DNA of 64,000 nt from Liolophura sinensis. Lineage: Eukaryota; Mollusca; Polyplacophora; Chitonida; Chitonidae. Shown here in pieces: positions 1-9,500 of this stretch. The notes below the pieces were generated by a model. It saw only the letters and a program-made list of their open reading frames with translations. It was not told the origin of the DNA and did not search any database. The stretch is taken from positions 1 through 64,000 of the forward strand of contig NW_027018171.1 of NCBI RefSeq assembly GCF_032854445.1, read 5' to 3'. The translations under genes and the position numbers were made by a program. The stretch's first letter is position 1, and every line of letters begins with the position of its first letter.

Positions 1-486
1 TGGTGTGGTTTTTTCAACATGTAGATAAAGACATTGAGTTTGTCTTCGACTTAGAAGTAAGACAATTGCTGGATGAGTTAAATGGGCTTGGCCCAAAGAT
101 TTGACGTCTTCTGGGCTACCGAAGGGCACATAACTTATAATCAAAAGTTGAATATAGTAATGACCCAGTCGCGATATTACATAGTAAATGTAGCCGAATT
201 GAATTAGCAAAAAGCCCAGGCAAAAATCCAAAAGTGGAAAAACTGTTCCAATTCTGCTGGTAAGAGGCTAATCCGACGTATTTTGTGACGAGAAATCGAA
301 TGGTGCAAACCGCGTTGCTCTCCGACCAATACTTTTGGCTGTAGCGACAATTGAATGAGCATTTATGTGAAAATCACGTGCCTAACAACGGCTCTTACTC
401 CATGGAAACCAAGGAAATTTGCAATTTTTAAACAGCTGGAGATGCCTGGCCCAATTGCGCATCTTTTGGTACCTTATTGATGTGGG
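1..486 (+). repeat. Partial satellite monomer at the left edge
   Basis: This is the right-hand part of a monomer cut by the window start. It carries the GCCGAATTG and AATTCTGCTGG variants and a TTTAAACAG variant near 430. Two extra bases relative to the other copies lie in the first 170 bp: a T-run of six instead of five at 9-14, and GACCCAGTCG instead of GACCAGTCG near 162-170. The array therefore continues to the left of the window. Confidence 0.9.
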
Positions 487-1034
487 TCAGTGTTTAATTG
501 TACTTTTTACAGCAGACTGTATCAAATACCTTGTGTTTTTTGTATACAAATGGTGTGGTTTTTCAACATGTAGATAAAGACATTGAGTTTGTCTTCGACT
601 TAGAAGTAAGACAATTGCTGGGTGAGATAAATGGGCTTGGCCCAAAGATTTGACGTCTTCTGGGCTACCGAAGGGCACATAACTTATAATCAAAAGTTGA
701 ATATAGTAATGACCAGTCGCGATATTACATAGTAAATGTAGCCGATTTCAATTAGCAAAAATCCCAGGCAAAAATCCAAAAGTGGAAAAACTGTTCCAAT
801 GCTGCTGGTAAGAGGCTAATCCGACGTATTTTGTGACGAGAATTCAAATGGTGCAAACCGCGTTGCCCTCCGACCAATACTTTTGGCTGTAGCGACAATT
901 GAATGAGCATTTATGTGAAAATCACGTGCCCAGCAACGGCTCTTACTTCATGGAAACCAAGGAAATTTGCAATTTTTCAACAGCTGGAAATGCCTGGCCC
1001 AATTGCGCATCTTTTGGCACCTTATTGATGTTGG

Positions 1035-1583
1035 TCAGTGTTCAATTGTACTTTTTACAGCAGACTATATCAAGTACCTTGTTGTTTTTATATACAAATG
1101 GTGTGGTTTTTCAACATGTAGATAAAGACATTGAGTTTGTCTTCGACTTAGAAGTAAGACAATTGCTGGATGAGTTAAATGGGCTTGGCCCAAAGATTTG
1201 ACGTCTTCTGGGCTACCGAAGGGCACATAACTTATAATCAAAAGTTGAATATAGTAATGACCAGTCGCGATATTACATAGTAAATGTAGCCGAATTTAAT
1301 TAGCAAAAAGCCCAAGCAAAAATCCAAAAGTGGTAAAAACTGTTCCAATGCTGCTGGTAAGAGGCTAATCCGACGTATTTTGTGACGAGAAATCGAATGG
1401 TGCAAACCGCGTTGCTCTCCGACCAATACTTTCGGCTGTAGCGACAATTGAATGAGCATTTATGTGAAAATCATGTGCCTAACAACGGCTCTTACTCCAT
1501 GGAAACCAAGGAAATTTGCAATTTTTCAACAGCTGGAGATGCCTGGCCCAATTGCGCATCTTTTGGCACCTTATTGATGTGGG
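1035..1583 (+). repeat. 549-bp monomer with one added A
   Basis: The run in GTGGTAAAAACTG near 1331 has one more A than the GTGGTAAAACTG seen in other copies with this variant. Everything else fits a B-type monomer. It is one of only four length-altered monomers between the left edge and 57 kb. Confidence 0.75.
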
Positions 1584-3227
1584 TCAGTGTTTAATTGTAC
1601 TTTTTACAGCAGACTGTATCAAGTACCTTGTGTTTTTTATATACAAATGGTGTGGTTTTTCAACATGTAGATAAAGACATTGAGTTTGTCTTCGACTTAG
1701 AAGTAAGACAATTGCTGGATGAGTTAAATGGGCTTGGCCCAAAGATTTGACGTCTTCTGGGCTACCGAAGGGCACATAACTTATAATCAAAAGTTGAATA
1801 TAGTAATGACCAGTCGCGATATTACATAGTAAATGTAGCCGAATTGAATTAGCAAAAAGCCCAGGCAAAAATCCAAAAGTGGAAAAACTGTTCCAATTCT
1901 GCTGGTAAGAGGCTAATCCGACGTATTTTGTGACGAGAAATCGAATGGTGCAAACCGCGTTGCTCTCCGACCAATACTTTCGGCTGTAGCGACAATTGAA
2001 TGAGCATTTATGTGAAAATCATGTGCCTAACAACGGCTCTTACTCCATGGAAACCAAGGAAATTTGCAATTTTTCAACAGCTGGAGATGCCTGGCCCAAT
2101 TGCGCATCTTTTGGCACCTTATTGATGTGGGTCAGTGTTTAATTGTACTTTTTACAGCAGACTGTATCAAGTACCTTGTGTTTTTTATATACAAATGGTG
2201 TGGTTTTTCAACATGTAGATTAAGACATTGAGTTTGTCTTCGACTTAGAAGTAAGACAATTGCTGGATGAGTTAAATGGGCTTGGCCCAAAGATTTGACG
2301 TCTTCTGGGCTACCGAAGGGCACATAACTTATAATCAAAAGTTGAATATAGTAATGACCAGTCGCGATATTACATAGTAAATGTAGCCGAATTTAATTAG
2401 CAAAAAGCCCAAGCAAAAATCCAAAAGTGGAAAAACTGTTCCAATGCTGCTGGTAAGAGACTAATCCGACGTATTTTGTGACGAGAAATCGAATGGTGCA
2501 AACCGCGTTGCTCTCCGACCAATACTTTCGGCTGTAGCGACAATTGAATGAGCATTTATGTGAAAATCATGTGCCTAACAACGGCTCTTACTCCATGGAA
2601 ACCAAGGAAATTTGCAATTTTTCAACAGCTGGAGATGCCTGGCCCAATTGCGCATCTTTTGGCACCTTATTGATGTGGGTCAGTGTTTAATTGTACTTTT
2701 TACAGCAGACTGTATCAAGTACCTTGTGTTTTTTATATACAAATGGTGTGGTTTTTCAACATGTAGATAAAGACATTGAGTTTGTCTTCGACTTAGAAGT
2801 AAGACAATTGCTGGATGAGTTAAATGGGCTTGGCCCAAAGATTTGACGTCTTCTGGGCTACCGAAGGGCACATAACTTATAATCAAAAGTTGAATATAGT
2901 AATGACCAGTCGCGATATTACATAGTAAATGTAGCCGAATTGAATTAGCAAAAAGCCCAGGCAAAAATCCAAAAGTGGAAAAACTGTTCCAATGCTGCTG
3001 GTAAGAGGCTAATCCGACGTATTTTGTGACGAGAATTCAAATGGTGCAAACCGCGTTGCCCTCCGACCAATACTTTTGGCTGTAGCGACAATTGAATGAG
3101 CATTTATGTGAAAATCATGTGCCTAACAACGGCTCTTACTCCATGGAAACCAAGGAAATTTGCAATTTTTCAACAGCTGGAGATGCCTGGCCCAATTGCA
3201 CATCTTTTGGCACCTTATTGATGTGGG

Positions 3228-3776
3228 TCAGTGTTCAATTGTACTTTTTACAGCAGACTGTATCAAGTACCTTATTGTTTTTACATACAAATGGTGTGGT
3301 ATTTTTAACATGTAGATAAAGACATTGAGTTTGTCTTTGACTTAGAAGTAAGACAATTGCTGGATGAGTTAAATGGGCTTGGCCCAAAGATTTGACGTCT
3401 TCTGGGCTACCGAAGGGCACATAACTTATAATCAAAAGTTGAATATAGTAATGACCAGTCGCGATATTACATAGTAAATGTAGCCGAATTGAATTAGCAA
3501 AAAGCCCAGGCAAAAATCCCAAAGTGGAAAAACTGTTCCAATGCTGCTGGTAAGAGGCTAATCCGACGTATTTTGTGACGAGAAATCGAATGGTGCAAAC
3601 CGCGTTGCTCTCCGACCAACACTTATGGCTGTAGCTACAATTGAATGAGCATTTATGTGAAAATCACGTGCCTAACAACGGCTCTTACTCCATGGAAACC
3701 AAGGAAATTTGCAATTTTTCAACAGCTGGAGATGCCTGGCCCAATTGCGCATCTTTTGGCACCTTATTGATGTGGG
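3228..3776 (+). repeat. 549-bp variant monomer, first copy of a private pair
   Basis: Near 3270-3320 this copy reads TTATTGTTTTTACATAC and GGTATTTTTAACATG where the array normally reads GGTTTTTCAACATG. It is one base longer and also has TCTTTGAC instead of TCTTCGAC. The same changes recur together only in the monomer at 9257, which is 6,029 bp away (11 monomers). The two descend from one ancestral variant. The tail carries the ACACTTATGG/GTAGCTACA variant. Confidence 0.8.
3630..3639. other. Variant-specific perfect palindrome TGTAGCTACA
   Basis: Most monomers read TGTAGCGACA at this place. Copies with the ACACTTATGG haplotype read TGTAGCTACA, a perfect 10-bp palindrome. It recurs, for example, near 15687, 18427, 25553, 33226, 35417, 43090, 45832, 47471, 49108, 50215, 52944 and 61726. 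It is a useful haplotype marker, and a functional role is not shown. Confidence 0.6.
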
Positions 3777-4426
3777 TCAGTGTTTAATTGTACTTTTTAC
3801 AGCAGACTGTATCAAGTACCTTGTGTTTTTTATATACAAATGGTGTGGTTTTTCAACATGTAGATAAAGACATTGAGTTTGTCTTCGACTTAGAAGTAAG
3901 ACAATTGCTGGATGAGTTAAATGGGCTTGGCCCAAAGATTTGACGTCTTCTGGGCTACCGAAGGGCACATAACTTATAATCAAAAGTTGAATATAGTAAT
4001 GACCAGTCGCGATATTACATAGTAAATGTAGCCGAATTGAAAAAGCAAAAAGCCCAGGCAAAAATCCAAAAGTGGAAAAACTGTTCCAATTCTGCTGGTA
4101 AGAGGCTAATCCGACGTATTTTGTGACGACAAATCGAATGGTGCAAACCGCGTTGCTCTCCGACCAATACTTTTGGCTGTAGCGACAATTGAATGAGCAT
4201 TTATGTGAAAATCACGTGCCTAACAACGGCTCTTACTCCATGGAAACCAAGGAAATTTGCAATTTTTCAACAGCTGGAGATGCCTGGCCCAATTGCGCAT
4301 CTTTTGGCACCTTATTGATGTGGGTCAGTGTTTAATTGTACTTTTTACAGCAGACTGTATCAAGTACCTTGTGTTTTTTATATACAAATGGTGTGGTTTT
4401 TCAACATGTAGATAAAGACATTGAGT

Positions 4427-4452
4427 TTGTCTTCGACTTAGAAGTAAGACAA
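4427..4452. other. Interrupted dyad symmetry, 11-bp arms, one per monomer
   Basis: The left arm reads TTGTCTT, then CG, then ACTT. After a two-base AG centre, the right arm reads AAGT then AAGACAA. The arms are exact reverse complements apart from the unpaired CG, giving an 11-bp stem with a two-base bulge and a two-base loop. The element recurs at the same place in nearly every monomer (589-614 in the first complete one). Copies with AAGTAGGAC (for example near 15954, 25819 and 46095) lose one pair. Possible roles, by inference only, are cruciform extrusion or binding of a dimeric protein. Confidence 0.75.
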
Positions 4453-4469
4453 TTGCTGGATGAGTTAAA

Positions 4470-4482
4470 TGGGCTTGGCCCA
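4470..4482. other. Short GC hairpin TGGGC-TTG-GCCCA, one per monomer
   Basis: Perfect 5-bp arms (TGGGC and GCCCA) flank a TTG loop. The hairpin lies 17 bp after the larger dyad and is almost invariant across the array. Single-base changes disturb it only in the indel-rich right end (for example near 60373, 60917 and 61469). It is too short and lacks the U-tract expected of a transcription terminator. Confidence 0.65.
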
Positions 4483-4594
4483 AAGATTTGACGTCTTCTG
4501 GGCTACCGAAGGGCACATAACTTATAATCAAAAGTTGAATATAGTAATGACCAGTCGCGATATTACATAGTAAATGTAGCCGAATTGAATTAGC

Positions 4595-4628
4595 AAAAAG
4601 CCCAAGCAAAAATCCAAAAGTGGAAAAA
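4595..4628. other. A-tract cluster, one per monomer
   Basis: Four runs of four or five A start at 4595, 4608, 4616 and 4624, spaced 13, 8 and 8 bp apart (mean near one helical turn). Such clusters can bend DNA, which is common in satellites and often discussed with nucleosome positioning. The spacing is not exactly 10-11 bp, so curvature is only a possibility. Variants GTGGTAAAAC and GTCGAAAAAC shorten or shift the last tract context in some subfamilies. Confidence 0.5.
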
Positions 4629-4760
4629 CTGTTCCAATGCTGCTGGTAAGAGGCTAATCCGACGTATTTTGTGACGAGAAATCGAATGGTGCAAACCGCG
4701 TTGCTCTCCGACCAATACTTTTCGCTGTAGCGACAAGTGAATGAGCATTTATGTGAAAAT

Positions 4761-4766
4761 CACGTG
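4761..4766. other. CACGTG palindrome, one per most monomers
   Basis: CACGTG is the E-box/G-box core recognised by bHLH and, in plants, bZIP proteins. Here it is simply part of the monomer. It is altered to CATGTG in several copies (for example near 1472, 2570, 3117, 15724 and 25588) and to TACGTG in the A-type copies (near 8050, 11888, 12984, 21203 and 23397). No promoter context supports a regulatory role. Confidence 0.35.
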
Positions 4767-6516
4767 CCTAACAACGGCTCTTACTCCATGGAAACCAAGG
4801 AAATTTGCAATTTTTCAACAGCTGGAGATGCCTGGCCCAATTGCGCATCTTTTGGCACCTTATTGATGTGGGTCAGTGTTTAATTGTACTTTTTACAGCA
4901 GACTGTATCAAGTACCTTGTGTTTTTTATATACAAATGGTGTGGTTTTTCAACATGTAGATAAAGACATTGAGTTTGTCTTCGACTTAGAAGTAAGACAA
5001 TTGCTGGATGAGTTAAATGGGCTTGGCCCAAAGATTTGACGTCTTCTGGGCTACCGAAGGGCACATAACTTATAATCAAAAGTTGAATATAGTAATGACC
5101 AGTCGCGATATTACATAGTAAATGTAGCCGAATTGAATTAGCAAAAAGCCCAAGCAAAAATCCAAAAGTGGAAAAACTGTTCCAATGCTGCTGGTAAGAG
5201 GCTAATCCGACGTATTTTGTGACGAGAAATCGAATGGTGCAAACCGCGTTGCTCTCCGACCAATACTTTTCGCTGTAGCGACAAGTGAATGAGCATTTAT
5301 TTGAAAATCACGTGCCTAACAACGGCTCTTACTCCATGGAAACCAAGGAAATTTGCAATTTTTCAACAGCTGGAGATGCCTGGCCCAATTGCGCATCTTT
5401 TGGCACCTTATTGATGTGGGTCAGTGTTCAATTGTACTTTTTACAGCAGACTGTATCAAGTACCTTGTGTTTTTTATATACAAATGGTGTGGTTTTTCAA
5501 CATGTAGATAAAGACATTGAGTTTGTCTTCGACTTAGAAGTAAGACAATTGCTGGATGAGTTAAATGGGCTTGGCCCAAAGATTTGACGTCTTCTGGGCT
5601 ACCGAAGGGCACATAACTTATAATCAAAAGTTGAATATAGTAATGACCAGTCGCGATATTACATAGTAAATGTAGCCGAATTGAATTAGCAAAAAGCCCA
5701 GGCAAAAATCCAAAAGTGGAAAAACTGTTCCAATGCTGCTGGTAAGAGGCTAATCCGACGTATTTTGTGACGAGAAATCGAATGGTGCAAACCGCGTTGC
5801 TCTCCGACCAATACTTTTGGCTGTAGCGACAATTGAATGAGCATTTATGTAAAAATCACGTGCCTAACAACGGCTCTTACTCCATGGAAACCAAGGAAAT
5901 TTGCAATTTTTCAACAGCTGGAGATGCCTGGCCCAATTGCGCATCTTTTGGCACCTTATTGATGTGGGTCAGTGTTTAATTGTACTTTTTACAGCAGGCT
6001 GTATCAAATACCTTGTGTTTTTTGTATACAAATGGTGTGGTTTTTCAACATGTAGATAAAGACATTGAGTTTGTCTTCGACTTAGAAGTAAGACAATTGG
6101 TTGGTGAGATAAATGGGCTTGGCCCAAAGATTTGACGTCTTCTGGGCTACCGAAGGGCACATAACTTATAATCAAAAGTTGAATATAGTAATGACCAGTC
6201 GCGATATTACATAGTAAATGTAGCCGAATTGAAAAATCAAAAAGCCCAGGCAAAAATCCAAAAGTGGAAAAACTGTTCCAATTCTGCTGGTAAGAGGCTA
6301 ATCCGACGTATTTTGTGACGAGAAATCGAATGGTGCAAACCGCGTTGCTCTCCGACCAATACTTTTGGCTGTAGCGACAATTGAATGAGCATTTATGTGA
6401 AAATCACGTGCCTAACAACGGCTCTTACTCCATGGAAACCAAGGAAATTTGCAATTTTTCAACAGCTGGAGATGCCTGGCCCAATTGCGCATCTTTTGGC
6501 ACCTTATTGATGTGGG

Positions 6517-9500
6517 TCAGTGTTTAATTGTACTTTTTACAGCAGACTGTATCAAGTACCTTGTGTTTTTTATATACAAATGGTGTGGTTTTTCAACATG
6601 TAGATAAAGACATTGAGTTTGTCTTCGACTTAGAAGTAAGACAATTGCTGGATGAGTTAAATGGGCTTGGCCCAAAGATTTGACGTCTTCTGGGCTACCG
6701 AAGGATACATAACTTATAATCAAAAGTTGAATACAGTAATGACCAGTCGCGATATTACATAGTAAATGTAGCCGATTTCAATTAGCAAAAAGCCCAGGCA
6801 AAAATCCAAAAGTGGAAAAACTGTTCCAATGCTGCTGGTAAGAGGCTAATCCGACGTATTTTGTGACGAGAAATCGAATGGTGCAAACCGCGTTGCTCTC
6901 CGACCAATACTTTTGGCTGTAGCGACAATTGAATTAGAATTTATGTGAAAATCACGTGCCCAGGAACGGCTCTTACTCCATGGAAACCAAGGAAATTTGC
7001 AATTTTTCAACAGCTGGAGATGCCTGACTCAATTCCGCATCTTTTGGCACCTTATTGATGCGGGTCAGTGTTCAATTGTACTTTTTACAGCAGACTGTAT
7101 CAAGTACCTTGTTGTTTTTATATACAAATGGTGTGGTTTTTCAACATGTAGATAAAGACATTGAGTTTGTCTTCGACTTAGAAGTAAGACATTTGCTGGG
7201 TGAGTTAAATGGGCTTGGCCCAAAGATTTGACGTCTTCTGGGCTACCGAAGGGCACATAACTTATAATCAAAAGTTGAATATAGTAATGACCAGTCGCGA
7301 TATTACATAGTAAATGTAGCCGATTTCAATTAGCAAAAATCCCAGGCAAAAATCCAAAAGTGGAAAAACTGTTCCAATGCTGCTGGTAAGAGGCTAATCC
7401 GACGTATTGTGTGACGAGAATTCAAATGGTGCAAACCGCGTTGCTCTCCGACCAATACTTTTGGCTGTAGCGACAATTGAATGAGCATTTATGTGAAAAT
7501 CACGTGCCCAGCAACGGCTCTTACTTCATGGAAACCAAGGAAATTTGCAATTTTTCAACAGCTGGAAATGCCAGGCCCAACTGCGCATCTTTTGGCACCT
7601 TATTGATGTGGGTCAGTGTTCAATTGTACTTTTTACAGCAGACTATATCAAGTACCTTGTTGTTTTTATATACAAATGGTGTGGTTTTTCAACATGTAGA
7701 TAAAGACATTGAGTTTGTCTTCGACTTAGAAGTAAGACAATTGCTAGATGAGTTAAATGGGCTTGGCCCAAAGATTTGACGTCTTCTGGGCTACCCTAAG
7801 GCACATAACTTATAATCAAAAGTTGAATATAGTAATGACCAGTCGCGATATTACATAGTAAATGTAGCCGAATTCAATTAGCAAAAATCCCAGGCAAAAA
7901 TCCAAAAGTGGAAAAACTGTTCCAATGCTGCTGGTAAGAGGCTAATCCGACGTATTTTGTGACGAGAAATCGAATGGTGCAAACCGCGTTGCTCTCCGAC
8001 CAATACTTTTGGCTGTAGCGACAATTGAATGAGCATTTATGATAAAATTACGTGCCCAGCAACGGCTCTTACTCCATGGAAACCAAGGAAATTTGCAATT
8101 TTTAAACAGCTGGAGATGCCTGGCCCAATTGCGCATCTTTTGGCACCTTATTGATGTGGGTCAGTGTTCAATTGTACTTTTTACAGCAGACTAAATCAAG
8201 TACCTTGTTGTTTTTATATACAAATGGTGTGGTTTTTCAACATGTAGATAAAGACATTGAGTTTGTCTTCGACTTAGAAGTAAGACAATTGCTGGGTGAG
8301 TTGAATGGGCTTGGCCCAAAGATTTGACGTCCTCTGGGCTACCGAAGGATACATAACTTATAATCAAAAGTTGAATACAGTAATGACCAGTCGCGATATT
8401 ACATAGTAAATGTAGCCGATTTCAATTAGCAAAAAGCCCAGGCAAAAATCCAAAAGTGGAAAAACTGTTCCAATGCTGCTGGTAAGAGGCTAATCCGACG
8501 CATTTTGTGACGAGAAATCGAATGGTGCAAACCGCGTTGCTCTCCGACCAATACTTTTGGCTGTAGCGACAATTGAATTAGAATATATGTGAAAATCACG
8601 TGCCCAGGAACGGCTCTTACTCCATGGAAACCAAGGAAATTTGCAATTTTTCAACAGCTGGAGATGCCTGACTCAATTCCGCATCTTTTGGCACCTTATT
8701 GATGCGGGTCAGTGTTTAATTGTACTTTTTACAGCAGACTGTATCAAGTACCTTGTTGTTTTTATATACAAATGGTGTGGTTTTTCAACATGTAGATAAA
8801 GACATTGAGTTTGTCTTCGACTTAGAAGTAAGACATTTGCTGGGTGAGTTAAATGGGCTTGGCCCAAAGATTTGACGTCTTCTGGGCTACCGAAGGGCAC
8901 ATAACTTATAATCAAAAGTTGAATACAGTAATGACCAGTCGCGATATTACATAGTAAATGTAGCCGATTTCAATTAGCAAAAATCCCAGGCAAAAATCCA
9001 AAAGTGGAAAAACTGTTTCAATGCTGCTGGTAAGAGGCTAATCCGACGTATTTTGTGACGAGAATTCAAATGGTGCAAACCGCGTGTCCCTCCGACCAAT
9101 ACTTTTGGCTGTAGCGACAATTTAATGAGCATTTATGTGAAAATCACGTGCCCAGCAACGGCTCTTACTTCATGGAAACCAAGGAAATTTGCAATTTTTC
9201 AACAGCTGGAAATGCCTGGCCCAATTGCACATCTTTTGGCACCTTATTGATGTGGGTCAGTGTTCAATTGTACTTTTTACAGCAGACTGTATCAAGTACC
9301 TTATTGTTTTTACATACAAATGGTGTGGTATTTTTAACATGTAGATACAGACATTGAGTTTGTCTTTGACTTAGAAGTAAGACAATTGCTGGATGAGTTA
9401 AATGGGCTTGGCCCAAAGATTTGACGTCTTCTGGGCTACCGAAGGGCACATAACTTATAATCAAAAGTTGAATATAGTAATGACCAGTCGCGATATTACA

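Larger units (their letters stand above)
4325..4872 (+). repeat. Representative 548-bp monomer
   Basis: This is a typical B-type copy and a useful reference for positions inside the monomer. In order it holds a T-rich stretch ending in TATATACAAATGG, a 26-bp interrupted dyad (4427-4452), a GGGC/GCCC hairpin (4470-4482), GACGTC, TCGCGA, the hypervariable GCCGAATTG segment, an A-tract cluster (4595-4628), a CpG-containing segment around AACCGCGTTG, CACGTG (4761-4766), CCATGG and a short AAATT/AATTT inverted repeat (4801-4813). It contains about 17 CpG dinucleotides. The monomer phase is arbitrary, since no natural start is visible. Confidence 0.93.
4325..5420 (+). repeat. Adjacent duplicate monomer pair
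   Basis: The monomers at 4325 and 4873 are nearly identical and alone in the window share TTTTCGCTGTAGCGACAAGTG (4719 onward and 5267 onward, 548 bp apart) in place of TTTTGGCTGTAGCGACAATTG. The only difference I noted is ATTTGAAAATC in the second (near 5300) against ATGTGAAAATC in the first. This is the signature of a recent one-monomer duplication. Confidence 0.85.
487..6516 (+). repeat. Array segment I: 11 mixed B-type monomers
   Basis: Eleven monomers start at 487, 1035, 1584, 2132, 2680, 3228, 3777, 4325, 4873, 5421 and 5969. The first carries GTATACAAATGG, GGGTGAGATAAATGG, GATTTCAATTAG and GAGAATTCAAATGG, and matches the monomers at 17478, 32275 and 37755. The copies at 1035, 1584 and 2132 share ACTTTCGGCTG and CATGTGCC. 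No A-type marker (GAAGGATAC, CTGACTCAA or ATAAAATTACG) occurs here. Two monomers are 549 bp (1035 and 3228). Confidence 0.85.

Noticed and set aside
4429-4450. CENP-B box-like sequence (CTTCG followed by A four bases later)
   Set aside because: The first half of the core fits (TTCG, then A), but the CGGG half does not (AGTA). With about six of nine core positions matching, this is not a credible CENP-B box.
4325-4609. Minus-strand open frame of 68-97 codons present in nearly all monomers
   Set aside because: Repeating one sequence repeats its chance open frames. Length varies with upstream variants, there is no clear codon-position bias in the substitutions, and no recognisable domain. No coding sequence is called.
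4325-4872. Three internal sub-repeats of about 183 bp
   Set aside because: Only short matches were found inside a monomer (TTTTTCAACA twice, and GAATTGAATTAGC against CAATTGAATGAGC about 150 bp apart). They do not fall on a 183-bp grid, so an internal threefold origin is not supported.
4878-4905. Splice acceptor-like TTTTTACAGCAG and TATA-like TTTTATATAC
   Set aside because: These are short motifs expected by chance in AT-rich DNA. They recur only because the monomer does, and no exon or transcript structure accompanies them.
5285-5587. Plus-strand open frame of 100 codons, repeated in several monomers
   Set aside because: It opens or closes depending on single variants (for example TTTAATT against TTCAATT), many copies are interrupted, differences between copies often change amino acids, and 548 is not a multiple of 3, so frames do not run on. 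I recognise no protein family in it.
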